A DNA stretch of 53,405 nucleotides from Azovibrio restrictus (GCA_029255605.1 JANLJF010000060.1:1-53405); one strand, 5' to 3'. Shown: positions 8,615-17,269, counted from the stretch's first letter. Numbers and translations are program-made. The notes: generated from the sequence alone by a model not told the origin.

Positions 8615-9316
8615 ATGCCCGACCTGAGCGTACGCAGCCACGAAGCAGAGATAATGGACGACCTGGCATCGCCCGAAAATGAACTGCGGCAGAACCTGCG
8701 CGAGTTGGAGGTAATTAATAAACTACTGGGTGGCTATAGTGTGGTATTGAATGCACTGGATAAACTGGACCTACCGAAAGACAAACCCACCAGTATAATA
8801 GACATAGGCAGCGGCGGCGGCGATATGCTGCGCGAGATAGCAGGGTGGGCACAGCAACGCAAAAAGGAAGTGGTACTAACAGGTATAGACTATAACCGTG
8901 TAATGATACATTATGCCATGGAGCATTCCGCAGACTATGACAACATCAGCTATAAGCAGATGAGCGTGTGGGATGAACAGATGTGGCAGGAACGTGCAGA
9001 TGTGGTGCTGTGCAATTTATTTTGCCACCACTTTACAGATGCAGAACTGGTGCCGTTGCTGCGGATGTTTTATAACATTAGTAATAAAGCCGTTATTATC
9101 AACGACCTGCACCGGCATTGGTTTGCCTATCATGCTATTGCTGTGCTTACATCACTGTTCTCTAAAACCTACATGGTGAAGCATGATGCGAAGCTATCTG
9201 TAGCACGGGCATTTACACGAAAGGAACTGGAACTGCTACTGCATGATGCAGGCATCACTAACTATACTATAAAATGGCGGTGGGCTTGGCGGTGGGAAGT
9301 CATTATAAAGAAGTAA
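8615..9316 (+). CDS. SAM-dependent class I methyltransferase
   Basis: Rossmann-type methyltransferase of 233 residues. Motif I is IIDIGSGGGDML (residues 61-72), and motif II-like GIDYN follows about 24 residues later; VVLCNLFCHHF corresponds to motif IV. It sits between the polyketide synthase (2-base gap) and the FAD oxidoreductase (7-base gap), so O- or C-methylation of the polyketide ring is the natural guess, as UbiE/COQ5-like enzymes do in quinone pathways. A long hydrophobic stretch near residues 165-185 could dock to membrane or lipid substrate. Family firm; substrate inferred. Confidence 0.88.
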   Translation: MPDLSVRSHEAEIMDDLASPENELRQNLRELEVINKLLGGYSVVLNALDKLDLPKDKPTSIIDIGSGGGDMLREIAGWAQQRKKEVVLTGIDYNRVMIHYAMEHSADYDNISYKQMSVWDEQMWQERADVVLCNLFCHHFTDAELVPLLRMFYNISNKAVIINDLHRHWFAYHAIAVLTSLFSKTYMVKHDAKLSVARAFTRKELELLLHDAGITNYTIKWRWAWRWEVIIKK

Positions 9317-9323
9317 CAACACG

Positions 9324-10463
9324 ATGCATACAGACTACGACGTTATCATAGCAGGTGGTGGATTGGCAGGCTTAGTTTCTGCCATAGAGCTATCGGCTGC
9401 GGGTAGTCATGTATTGCTGCTGGAAAAGAAAACATATCCTTATCATAAAGTATGCGGCGAATACATCAGCAATGAAGTGCTGGGATATCTGCAATCGCTG
9501 GGGTTTGACCCGTTTGCACTGAGGGCATCACGCATTAGCAAGCTGCGCATCTCTACACCGCAGGGAAAGAACATACATACAAAATTAGACCTGGGTGGCT
9601 TTGGCATCAGCAGGTACACGACGGACCACGCCTTATCGCTACTGGCCATAAAGAATGGTGCAGAGGTATTGACTGATACTAAAGTAAATGACATGCGATT
9701 TACCGACGATGTATTTACCGTAGATGCCGGTGCGAAAAGCTATACCTCCAAACTGGTGATAGGCAGCTATGGCAAGCGCGAGATGCTGGATAAGAAACTG
9801 AACCGTGCCTTTATGCAGCAGCATACAGGCTACACAGCCGTGAAATATCATGTGCGGCTGGACTACCCGAAAGATGAAATAGGGCTGGACAATTTTGCCG
9901 ATGGGTATTGCGGTATATCGAGGATAGAAGATGATAAGTATTGCATGTGCTACCTGTACAGGCGCGGTAAAAACTATCATTATAAATCGATACCCGAATT
10001 TGAAGCGGCGGTTCTGCATAAGAACCCGGTGCTGAAAAAGCATTTCTCTATTGCAGAACAGTTATACGATGCGCCACTGGCTATCAATGAAATTAACTTC
10101 TCGCCCAAGACACTGATACAAGACCATATACTGATGTGTGGTGATACGGCAGGATTGATAACACCCCTATGCGGCAATGGCATGTCGATGGCGATAGCGG
10201 GAGCGAAGATGCTGACGGCGCTTATCAAGCAAAGTAAATTATTAGACAAAGAAGCGATACCGTTGCAAGACAGGCTACAACTGGAGCATGCCTACCAGCA
10301 GCAATGGGACAAAGCCTTTAAGCAGCGACTGGCATGGGGACGGGCTATACAAAACTGGTTTGGCAACCCTACCCTTACGGGCATCTTCCTGCGCACTGTA
10401 CACAGCATACCACCACTGGAAAAGAAACTGATACGCGCTACACATGGCAGCCCATTGGTGTAA
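9324..10463 (+). CDS. FAD-dependent oxidoreductase (geranylgeranyl reductase-like)
   Basis: The FAD-binding motif GGGLAG is at residues 11-16, with the ribose-binding acid in LLLEKK. KVCGEYIS resembles the CGE/CGG loop of geranylgeranyl reductase and related group A flavin monooxygenases. The second FAD motif, MCGDTAGLITPLCGNGM, lies near residue 275. It could hydroxylate the polyketide ring or reduce a prenyl chain; the presence of a UbiA homologue next door makes either credible. The gene ends 2 bases from the convergent GNAT gene and no terminator hairpin is visible there. Confidence 0.85.
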   Translation: MHTDYDVIIAGGGLAGLVSAIELSAAGSHVLLLEKKTYPYHKVCGEYISNEVLGYLQSLGFDPFALRASRISKLRISTPQGKNIHTKLDLGGFGISRYTTDHALSLLAIKNGAEVLTDTKVNDMRFTDDVFTVDAGAKSYTSKLVIGSYGKREMLDKKLNRAFMQQHTGYTAVKYHVRLDYPKDEIGLDNFADGYCGISRIEDDKYCMCYLYRRGKNYHYKSIPEFEAAVLHKNPVLKKHFSIAEQLYDAPLAINEINFSPKTLIQDHILMCGDTAGLITPLCGNGMSMAIAGAKMLTALIKQSKLLDKEAIPLQDRLQLEHAYQQQWDKAFKQRLAWGRAIQNWFGNPTLTGIFLRTVHSIPPLEKKLIRATHGSPLV

Positions 10464-10465
10464 TG

Positions 10466-11026
10466 CTATTCAGGTTCCATTAGTGTATAAATGCAAGCAT
10501 CTACGTATTTGCCGTTATGATATTTATAATCCTTGAACATAGCAGCACGTGTAAAACCTGCTTTTTCCAGCAAGAGATAAGATGCTTTGTTATCCGGATT
10601 CACCATAGCTTCTATAACATGCAGCTTCATCTCGCTGAATCCATAATCCAGCACAGCTTTGAGCGCTTCCATGGTATAACCCATACGTTGATAATTGGCA
10701 TTCATAACGAAACCAACCTCTGCACGGTGGCTGCTTTCATTGATATTCAAATAGCCAATCGTACCTATCTGCCGGTTTTCCCCTTTCAGCGTGATGGCCC
10801 AGTTGATGCCGGTTTTAGTGGCGATGAGGTTATCTATGATATCTATAACAGCCAGTATATCTGCATGGGAAGTTGCCAGCGGGCGTAGTATATAGTGCAT
10901 CACATCTGGATTGGAGCGGATAGCGAAAAAATCCTCCACATCGCTCCGCACTACACGGCGCAGCACAAGGCGTTCGGTTTCCAATACGGGAAAAGGAGAG
11001 AAGTTTATCGGTAGCCGGCGTTTCAT
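10466..11026 (-). CDS. GNAT N-acetyltransferase, RimJ/RimL type
   Basis: 186 residues with the RimJ/RimL/SpeG-like opening ETERLVLRRV and DVEDFFAIRSNPDVMHYI, the central beta-strand IGTIGYLNI, and VGFVMNANYQRMGYTMEAL, where acetyl-CoA binds the Q/RxxGxG/A-like loop (here QRMGYT). The C-terminal half ends with NKASYLLLEKAGFTRA, typical of the family. It acetylates an amine, possibly a ribosomal-protein or drug amine; target unknown. Just downstream, on the same strand, of another GNAT gene (14-base gap), likely co-transcribed. Confidence 0.9.
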   Translation of the reverse strand: MKRRLPINFSPFPVLETERLVLRRVVRSDVEDFFAIRSNPDVMHYILRPLATSHADILAVIDIIDNLIATKTGINWAITLKGENRQIGTIGYLNINESSHRAEVGFVMNANYQRMGYTMEALKAVLDYGFSEMKLHVIEAMVNPDNKASYLLLEKAGFTRAAMFKDYKYHNGKYVDACIYTLMEPE

Positions 11027-11040
11027 TATTACAATATATC

Positions 11041-11676
11041 TTACTTATCGCCGGGTATTACGGCGGTAGTATAAAATGAATATAATTCCCAACCCATTTT
11101 TTCATACAGCAGTTTGCCTTGTTCAGTGGCTACCAATATGCCTTTGGTAATGCCCTCATCTAAGGCAATGCGTTCCAGTGTGTGCATGATAAAACTTGCG
11201 AGTCCGCGGCGGCGATGAGCAGCATGCGTTTCTATACGGTCGTAAATAGCATATCCATCTACAAATACGATACGGCCAATGGCAATAGTTTCTTCACCCA
11301 TTGTTATCCTCACCACAGTTACTGCATCTTCGTGTGAAACCTGCAATTCATACTCATCGGGCAGTGCGAATTTACTTTGAGCCATGGGCCTGTTGCATAC
11401 CATCATGTATCGCTGTTGTTGAATAACCCAACGGGATGGCAAAAGCGTAGCTACCTGTTCCGGTGCGATACACACTTTGAGAAATACCCAAGGTTCTGTT
11501 ACTGTATTCGCCAGCAACTTAAAACCATCGCCAGGTGCAGCAAATACATACCGCTGCAATTGCTGCGGCCACCCCACATCTACCCCATAGCCATCGTATT
11601 CGGCAATAGGCGCAGATACGCCTCGTGTGATGGCCCAGCCCGTTATCCAGGCTTTCAGTATGTGGTCAGCTACCAT
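11041..11676 (-). CDS. GNAT N-acetyltransferase
   Basis: The C-terminal GNAT domain shows IAIGRIVFVDGYAIYDRIETHAAHRRRGLASFIM, in pieces matching the strand-4/acetyl-CoA loop (RRRGLA), and ends with LLYEKMGWELY. The N-terminal ~90 residues do not resemble a known domain to me. I chose the ATG at 11676 because the longer start at 11730 would run to the edge of the -7 box (11731-11738) of the divergent gene and adds a poorly conserved-looking leader; 11730 remains possible. Substrate unknown. Confidence 0.8.
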   Translation of the reverse strand: MVADHILKAWITGWAITRGVSAPIAEYDGYGVDVGWPQQLQRYVFAAPGDGFKLLANTVTEPWVFLKVCIAPEQVATLLPSRWVIQQQRYMMVCNRPMAQSKFALPDEYELQVSHEDAVTVVRITMGEETIAIGRIVFVDGYAIYDRIETHAAHRRRGLASFIMHTLERIALDEGITKGILVATEQGKLLYEKMGWELYSFYTTAVIPGDK

Positions 11677-11730
11677 TGCAGTTATGAAATTAGTAGTTTT
11701 TACCGCAGCCGCGAAGTGCAGAATATGCAA

Positions 11731-11738
11731 TACTTTTG
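11731..11738 (+). promoter_or_regulatory. -7 box TACTTTTG upstream of the radical SAM gene
   Basis: Exact TAnnTTTG match, 12 bases before the ATG at 11751. If used, the mRNA leader would be only about 5-7 nt, nearly leaderless. No clear -33 TTG is seen. Confidence 0.4.
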
Positions 11739-11750
11739 CAGCTAATCTGA

Positions 11751-13955
11751 ATGGCTATTGTGAGTGCACCTGTATTATTAATAACACCACCGTTTACACA
11801 GCTAAATACGCCCTACCCGGCTACGGCTTACCTGAAGGGCTTCCTGAATACGCGGCAGATACCTGCGGTGCAGGCCGATATGGGTATCGAGGTAACGATC
11901 GCTCTGTTCTCGAAAGCAGGGTTGGAAAGGTTGTTTGCGCAGGTAGATACTAGGAAAGAATGGAGTGAGAATGTAAAGCGCATCCTTACGCTGAAAGATG
12001 ATTATATAAACACAGTGGATGCAGTCATCCGTTTTTTGCAGGGGCATACGCCTACCATGGCGCACCTGATATGCAAACGCAACTACCTGCCAGAAGCCAG
12101 CCGCTTTGCGCAGCTGGACGACCTGAACCAGGCATTTGGCAGTATGGGCACACAGGACAAGGCCAAGCACCTGGCCACCATGTACCTGGAAGACCTGAGC
12201 GACCTGATACAGGAATGCGTGGATAGCCATTTTGGTTTCAGCAGGTATGCGGAAAGGTTGGGGCGTTCGGCCAATAGCTTTGATGAACTGTATGCTGCAC
12301 TGCAGGCACCGCTAACGCTGGTAGATAGTCTGCTGATAGAAATACTGCAACAACGTATGCAGGATGTGCAGCCCATGATGGTAGCGCTATCGGTTCCCTT
12401 TCCGGGAAACCTATATGCAGCCTTCCGCTGTGCGCAGTGGATAAAACAGCACTATCCCAATGTAAAGTTGGTGATGGGTGGCGGCTTCCCGAATACAGAG
12501 TTGCGTTCTTTATCGGATGCGCGGGTGTTTGAATTCTTCGATTTTATAACGCTGGATGATGGCGAAGCACCAATTGAAGCACTGGTGCAATACATATATG
12601 GCAGGCGTGCATTGGAAGAACTGAAACGCACCTTCACGCTACAGGATGGCAAGGTGGTATTCTTTGACAATCCATCGTGCAGTGATTATAAACAAGGACA
12701 GGTAGGCACACCTGACTATAGCGATTTTTTGCTGGATAAATATATTTCTGCTATAGAAGTAGTAAACCCCATGCATAGCCTGTGGAGCGATGGCCGCTGG
12801 AACAAGCTGACCATGGCGCATGGCTGCTACTGGGGTAAATGCACCTTCTGCGATATATCGTTGCCTTATATAAAACAGTACGAACCCATCACCGCGCAGC
12901 TACTGTGCGATAGGATGGAAGAAATAATAGCCCAGACAGGCGAAACCGGCTTTCACTTTGTAGATGAGGCTGCACCACCGGCACTGATGCGGGCACTGGC
13001 GCTGGAAATCATTCGCCGGAAGCTGAATGTGAGCTGGTGGACCAATATCCGCTTTGAGAAAAGTTTTACGCGCGACCTGTGTATGCTGCTGAAAGAATCG
13101 GGCTGCATAGCGGTATCGGGGGGGCTGGAAGTAGCATCGGATAGATTGCTGGCTTTGATACAGAAAGGCATTACCGTAGCGCAAGTGGCGAGGGTGAACA
13201 AACACTTTACCGAAGCGGGCATCATGGTGCATGCCTACCTGATGTATGGCTTCCCAACGCAGACGGCGCAGGAAACCATCGATTCGCTGGAGATGGTAAG
13301 GCAGATGTTTGAAGCAGGCATATTGCAGTCGGCCTTCTGGCATCAGTTTGCCATGACTGCACACAGCCCTGTAGGATTGGAACCGGATAAGTATAAAGTG
13401 AAGAAAGAAACAGAAGCCATCGGCAGCTTTGCCAATAATGATATTGTGCATACAGATCCAACCGGTGCCGACCACGATAGCTTTAGCTACGGATTGAAAA
13501 AATCATTGCTGAACTATATGCACGGGGCGTGCTTTGATTATCCGTTGCAAAAATGGTTTGAGTTTAAAGTACCGAAGACCACCGTACCGCCTGACTATAT
13601 TGTAAAAGCATTGGAAGCCGATGAACTGGCAAGTGCCAAGCCTACTGCCAAAGTAGTGTGGCTGGGCAAAAAGCCGGAAGTAGAAACGGTGATAAAATCG
13701 AAAAAGGGGAACCAGTGGGAATTATCTTCCCTTACTTTTCAGAGCAGGCAGGATACACTTAACATTAAAGTAGATAAAGAACAAGGCCTGTGGCTGGCAG
13801 AGATGCTGTCAACTTTATCTGCAAACAATACAAAGAACTACACACTACAAGAAATAAAAGATAGCTACGAAGCAGCGGGGCTGGAAGATTTTGAACTCTT
13901 CTGGGATAATAAACCGGTGAATGGGCTTTATAAATACGGGCTGCTTACTTTATAA
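11751..13955 (+). CDS. B12-binding domain radical SAM protein
   Basis: 734 residues. The N-terminal region (PVLLITPPFTQLNTPYPATAYL, in parts) and the later VKLVMGGGFPNTEL segment fit a cobalamin-binding Rossmann domain, without an obvious DxHxxG motif. The radical SAM cluster motif is GCYWGKCTFC near residues 357-366: CX4CX2C rather than CX3CX2C, as in the CPWxxCxFC subset of B12-radical SAM proteins. HFVDEAAPP and GCIAVSGGLEVASDRLL are typical of the TIM barrel. The C-terminal ~200 residues are extra. Reaction unknown; candidates are methylations or ring rearrangements. It stands alone, with a terminator right after it. Confidence 0.85.
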   Translation: MAIVSAPVLLITPPFTQLNTPYPATAYLKGFLNTRQIPAVQADMGIEVTIALFSKAGLERLFAQVDTRKEWSENVKRILTLKDDYINTVDAVIRFLQGHTPTMAHLICKRNYLPEASRFAQLDDLNQAFGSMGTQDKAKHLATMYLEDLSDLIQECVDSHFGFSRYAERLGRSANSFDELYAALQAPLTLVDSLLIEILQQRMQDVQPMMVALSVPFPGNLYAAFRCAQWIKQHYPNVKLVMGGGFPNTELRSLSDARVFEFFDFITLDDGEAPIEALVQYIYGRRALEELKRTFTLQDGKVVFFDNPSCSDYKQGQVGTPDYSDFLLDKYISAIEVVNPMHSLWSDGRWNKLTMAHGCYWGKCTFCDISLPYIKQYEPITAQLLCDRMEEIIAQTGETGFHFVDEAAPPALMRALALEIIRRKLNVSWWTNIRFEKSFTRDLCMLLKESGCIAVSGGLEVASDRLLALIQKGITVAQVARVNKHFTEAGIMVHAYLMYGFPTQTAQETIDSLEMVRQMFEAGILQSAFWHQFAMTAHSPVGLEPDKYKVKKETEAIGSFANNDIVHTDPTGADHDSFSYGLKKSLLNYMHGACFDYPLQKWFEFKVPKTTVPPDYIVKALEADELASAKPTAKVVWLGKKPEVETVIKSKKGNQWELSSLTFQSRQDTLNIKVDKEQGLWLAEMLSTLSANNTKNYTLQEIKDSYEAAGLEDFELFWDNKPVNGLYKYGLLTL

Positions 13956-13992
13956 AAAAAGAGCGAACTGTTTGAAACGGTTCGCTCTTTTA
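13954..13992. terminator. Bidirectional hairpin terminator
   Basis: GAGCGAAC (13961-13968) pairs with GTTCGCTC (13980-13987), flanked by A-run and T-run, so it can end both the radical SAM gene (+) and the small acidic gene (-). Confidence 0.8.
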
Positions 13993-13998
13993 ATTAGC

Positions 13999-14196
13999 TC
14001 ATGCTGCACCGCCATCGCCGGCAGCACCGCCATCGCTACCAGAGCCTGCATCGTAGAGGTCGTCTTCTTCATCATCTTCTTCTGTCAGGTCCTCATCGTT
14101 CAGGCTGTCTGCTTCCTGCGGGATGGATGGGTGCAGTTGCTCATCCAGCTCTTGTTGCTGTCCCGGAGTCTGGCCGGGTTGATTTACTTGTGTCAT
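13999..14196 (-). CDS. Small acidic low-complexity protein, unknown
   Basis: 65 residues starting MTQVNQPGQTPGQQQ, then an aspartate/glutamate-rich centre (DLTEEDDEEDD) and a glycine/alanine tail (GGAAGDGGAA). It is probably disordered; no signal peptide or helix. The opposite strand has an overlapping ORF of Arg/His composition that looks like an antisense artefact. Support for reality: it sits between a terminator and a 230-base upstream gap, fills its space, and has an ATG. I know of no assigned function; small acidic proteins of this style are common in the phylum as hypotheticals. Confidence 0.6.
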   Translation of the reverse strand: MTQVNQPGQTPGQQQELDEQLHPSIPQEADSLNDEDLTEEDDEEDDLYDAGSGSDGGAAGDGGAA

Positions 14197-14356
14197 AACA
14201 AACGTTTTTTATAGTTTAAAACATATACTGCGGAATGTTTTCAAATAACTATGCCAGCACCACGTGCCGGAGCCGTTTATGACAGAACCTTAACATTGCC
14301 CGGAAAAAACCTGAAATACTGTGAAAAACACCGGTGTTTTTTACAAGAACGCGTAA

Positions 14357-14364
14357 TACTTTTG
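14357..14364 (+). promoter_or_regulatory. Possible -7 box TACTTTTG pointing antisense to the response regulator
   Basis: Exact TAnnTTTG match on the plus strand in the gap 14197-14428. No plus-strand gene follows; transcription would run into the 3' end of the response regulator. No -33 TTG is evident. Low support. Confidence 0.2.
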
Positions 14365-14428
14365 CACTGTTTGTTTGTTTGACCCTGTAAACCCTTTTTT
14401 TCTTTCTCTCCCGGTCTTACAATACATA

Positions 14429-15085
14429 CTATGCAATCGGTTCAACACCTATTTGGAAGGCAAATACTGCCAGGCCTGTGCGTGTTTTTATCTTTAGCTT
14501 TTCAAACAGGCGGTCGCGATACCAATCGATGGTACGGAAGCTGAGGCCCATTTTTTCGGCTATCTCTTTGTAGGTATAATCGCTGCAGCAATAGGCTAGA
14601 AATTCCAGTTCGGCTTTGGTGAATTTCTGCGATTTGGCGAGGCTGGCATCCGATGCCTGTGCTACTGTTTTTTCAGATACCAGGTCGGAATAGTAGATGG
14701 CACCATTAATAATAGATGTCAGTGCCTCTTCCAGCTCTACAGGGCCGGTTTCTTTAGGCAGGTAGCCCGATGCACCGCTGCGCAGCATTTTGATAACGCT
14801 AAACTCGTTGTGGTGCATGGACAAGGCCAGTACGCCGATGTTGGGCCACATCTTTTTCAGTTCTTTGGTAGTATCATAGCCATTCATGCCGGGCATGTTC
14901 ACATCCATAATACATACATCGGGTTTGCGTTTGGCATCCGCTATTTTATCCAGCAGCTCATCGCCGCTACCGGCTTCTATGTCTACATGAAAATCGGGGA
15001 AAGAATTGATGATGAATATCAATCCCGTTCGGAGAATGGAGTGGTCATCGGCCAATGCTACGCTATACTTTTTTTCCTTTTTCAT
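14429..15085 (-). CDS. Response regulator, NarL/FixJ family
   Basis: Receiver domain with acidic pocket D13/D14, phosphoacceptor D61 (IMDVNMPG), S89 in ALSM and K111 in LPKETG. The C-terminal LuxR-type helix-turn-helix covers about residues 150-210 (YKEIAEKMGLSFRTIDWYRDRLFEKL). It would bind DNA when phosphorylated by the kinase encoded upstream, which it overlaps by 4 bases (ATGA), implying translational coupling. Target genes unknown; the operon itself is a usual first guess. Confidence 0.93.
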   Translation of the reverse strand: MKKEKKYSVALADDHSILRTGLIFIINSFPDFHVDIEAGSGDELLDKIADAKRKPDVCIMDVNMPGMNGYDTTKELKKMWPNIGVLALSMHHNEFSVIKMLRSGASGYLPKETGPVELEEALTSIINGAIYYSDLVSEKTVAQASDASLAKSQKFTKAELEFLAYCCSDYTYKEIAEKMGLSFRTIDWYRDRLFEKLKIKTRTGLAVFAFQIGVEPIA

Positions 15086-15876
15086 TTGGTGGTAGTAGTG
15101 TTTACGGATAATATTACCTCTGTACCCGAACCGCTGGCAGAGCGTATATGAAGCGTGCCATTTATGAAACGGGCCCTGTTTTGCATGTTCATCAACCCGA
15201 TACCCGAGCTTTCACCGGCTGGGGCTGTTGTGTTAAAGCCTTTGCCGTTATCAGTTATCGTTACTGTAAAATGTTCAGGTTCATAGTGCATCTTCACATC
15301 CATGTGTGTAGCACCGGCGTGTTTCACCACATTTGCTATCGATTCCTGCACCATGCGGAAGACGATTAACTCTTTCTCATCATCCAGGCTGTAATAGTCG
15401 CCGGTAACCAGCACCTCGCAATGCATACCTGTTGCCTTGCATATGTAATCTACTTCTTTTTTTACAGATGCTACCAATCCTTTGGTAATAACATACTGGC
15501 TATTAAGGGTATGGCTGATGCTGCGCGCATCTTTTATTACCTCTTCCAGCAGCGATACCGCCTGGGTGCGCAGCATATCTGCCGTTTCTACAGGCACAGG
15601 TGTATTGGCAGCTATCAGGTTGCGCATCACAGCCGTAAGGCGGCCGCCAATGTTATCATGTAGCTCGCCTGAAATTTTATCCAGCGCATGTTGCTGCACT
15701 TCGAGGCCTGTTTTCAGTATCTCGCTTTTGTAGGCAAATTCCAGCTGCTCCTTTTCCCAGCGAAAACGGTTTTGCTTACGCTTCTGCACCTGCATGTACA
15801 TAATAAAGAAGAATGCAAAAAGCATAAGCAACATGGTGCCAGCAATAAATAGCACCAATACATAATTACTGTTCAT
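15082..15876 (-). CDS. Sensor histidine kinase (HisKA_3, NarX/DesK type)
   Basis: One N-terminal membrane helix (residues 5-27), then a coiled linker, the phosphoacceptor box SGELHDNIGGRL with His73, and a HATPase domain whose ATP-lid pieces are ITDNGKGF and GIGLMNMQNRA. There is no periplasmic or PAS sensor domain: after the helix the kinase core begins almost at once. The signal must therefore come from a partner, most likely the membrane protein or lipoprotein encoded just upstream; it overlaps the former by 11 bases. The partner regulator is the next gene. Confidence 0.92.
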   Translation of the reverse strand: MNSNYVLVLFIAGTMLLMLFAFFFIMYMQVQKRKQNRFRWEKEQLEFAYKSEILKTGLEVQQHALDKISGELHDNIGGRLTAVMRNLIAANTPVPVETADMLRTQAVSLLEEVIKDARSISHTLNSQYVITKGLVASVKKEVDYICKATGMHCEVLVTGDYYSLDDEKELIVFRMVQESIANVVKHAGATHMDVKMHYEPEHFTVTITDNGKGFNTTAPAGESSGIGLMNMQNRARFINGTLHIRSASGSGTEVILSVNTTTTK

Positions 15877-16525
15877 TTGCCGTTTTCATTTTTGGGTATA
15901 AGAGAAAAACAGTACCGAAGCCGATGTATGTAATCACGTTGATAAGAATTAGTGAGAGGTGAAGTAATCCTGCATTTACTTTTATTTGTTCAATCAAAAA
16001 GTCGTAGAGACCCCAGAATAAAAACGTAGCTGTCCAAAAAAATAAAAATATGGCGGTGAACCAGAAATGCGGGTTGTTCCTTAAGCGCATATCGTTATCG
16101 CTTTGCAGCATATTATAGAAAGCAATTAAACTCATGGCCACAACAATAATACTTTCAGCAAGTAAAAAATAGGTGTTCATTTTGGCGGGTGATTGCACAA
16201 TGTAATAATTGACAAACCCTAGAATACATCCCGCAATACCTATATATATGCCTATCTTATTCGATTTAAAAAATGGTATACTGTAATTAAAATATAGTGC
16301 TATGATCAATAACTGGATGGGATTGAATACACCATAGGCTATAAAATTATTCCCTCCATTATGAGCATAATAATCCGCTACTCTTTCATTAATTAAGGTT
16401 ATTAACATTAACCATGCTAACACCCGTGTCGGTTTGTCAAATTGCTTGTATTTGAACAGAGCGCAAATAACGGCGTACCCTAATATAACTAATCCTATTA
16501 TTACGCTCTGTTCATAACTTAACAT
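15866..16525 (-). CDS. Seven-helix membrane protein, possible sensor
   Basis: 219 residues with about seven hydrophobic segments (roughly 8-25, 36-50, 64-82, 90-108, 118-138, 152-172, 182-205) and short loops. I do not recognise a named domain; the layout resembles small seven-helix sensory modules. Hydrophilic ends carry no catalytic motif. It starts 2 bases after the lipoprotein stop and overlaps the kinase start, so its role as a membrane sensor or adaptor for the sensor-less kinase is a reasonable inference. Confidence 0.65.
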   Translation of the reverse strand: MLSYEQSVIIGLVILGYAVICALFKYKQFDKPTRVLAWLMLITLINERVADYYAHNGGNNFIAYGVFNPIQLLIIALYFNYSIPFFKSNKIGIYIGIAGCILGFVNYYIVQSPAKMNTYFLLAESIIVVAMSLIAFYNMLQSDNDMRLRNNPHFWFTAIFLFFWTATFLFWGLYDFLIEQIKVNAGLLHLSLILINVITYIGFGTVFLLYPKMKTANEQ

Positions 16526-16527
16526 AA

Positions 16528-17037
16528 TTACTGTAAAGTATTATTTGCGGCTGTACCAGATGAAGGACAGTTATGCGGACATGGTGTCATGTTATCCATC
16601 ACCTGCCCCTTGTCGTTGTAAATATAATTATCACTCGCATCAAATCCGACCAGTATTGCTGTAAGTGCATTTTTACTAAAGCCTGCATTTTGCCCACCCT
16701 TGCCTGCATTAATATAACTTAATTTATGTGCGAACATTATCTTTACATGTTTTATATTCGTGTTGTAGAGATATGCCCTAAGGCTGTCTGCATTTATAAT
16801 AAGGGAAGTTAAATTGCTATCATTAGAAGTACTGCCAATGCTATTCAGGTAACTGGAGATCATCCTATTGGCTGAATCGGGGGAAATAAAAACGGGGCCA
16901 CTGGCGGTGAATGCATTCAGCATTGCCTGGTTGGCACTATCCTCTGCCTCTTCGCGGGAACCCTTTTCCTTCGTTTGGCAGGCGGCTAAAACGGTAAGGG
17001 AAAAAAGGGACGCGATCAAAAATTTGTTGGTTATCAT
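16528..17037 (-). CDS. Lipoprotein, unknown, first gene of the two-component operon
   Basis: Signal peptide with lipobox LAAC (Cys19), followed by a charged linker and about 140 residues without a domain I recognise. It contains a KLSYINAGKGGQNAG stretch and a C-terminal CPHNC pair of cysteines that could form a disulfide or bind metal. As the first gene of a tightly packed operon with membrane protein, kinase and regulator, it may be the ligand-sensing component or an effector. No clear promoter was found in the 232 bases upstream. Confidence 0.65.
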   Translation of the reverse strand: MITNKFLIASLFSLTVLAACQTKEKGSREEAEDSANQAMLNAFTASGPVFISPDSANRMISSYLNSIGSTSNDSNLTSLIINADSLRAYLYNTNIKHVKIMFAHKLSYINAGKGGQNAGFSKNALTAILVGFDASDNYIYNDKGQVMDNMTPCPHNCPSSGTAANNTLQ

Positions 17038-17269
17038 ATAGAAGAAAATTTTTGAAAAATACCGCTATGCCCTATCCTAAAAAACTGGTGTTTTCACGGG
17101 GGTTTATAATATGTCGGCTGAAACCCTTTACCAGCAATACAAATATTTTTACGAATAATACATAACGTTCGTGGAAACTTATCAAAAGCATAAAATAACC
17201 GTAGCCCTTACAACAGCTTTTCTGCTCCAAAAGCATGACTTTTGTATATTATTAATCCAAAACAAGTAA

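Noticed and set aside
14001-14198. Plus-strand 65-codon ORF rich in Arg/His/Leu
   Set aside because: Exact antisense of the acidic small gene; its composition is what a complement of Asp/Glu/Gly/Ala codons gives.
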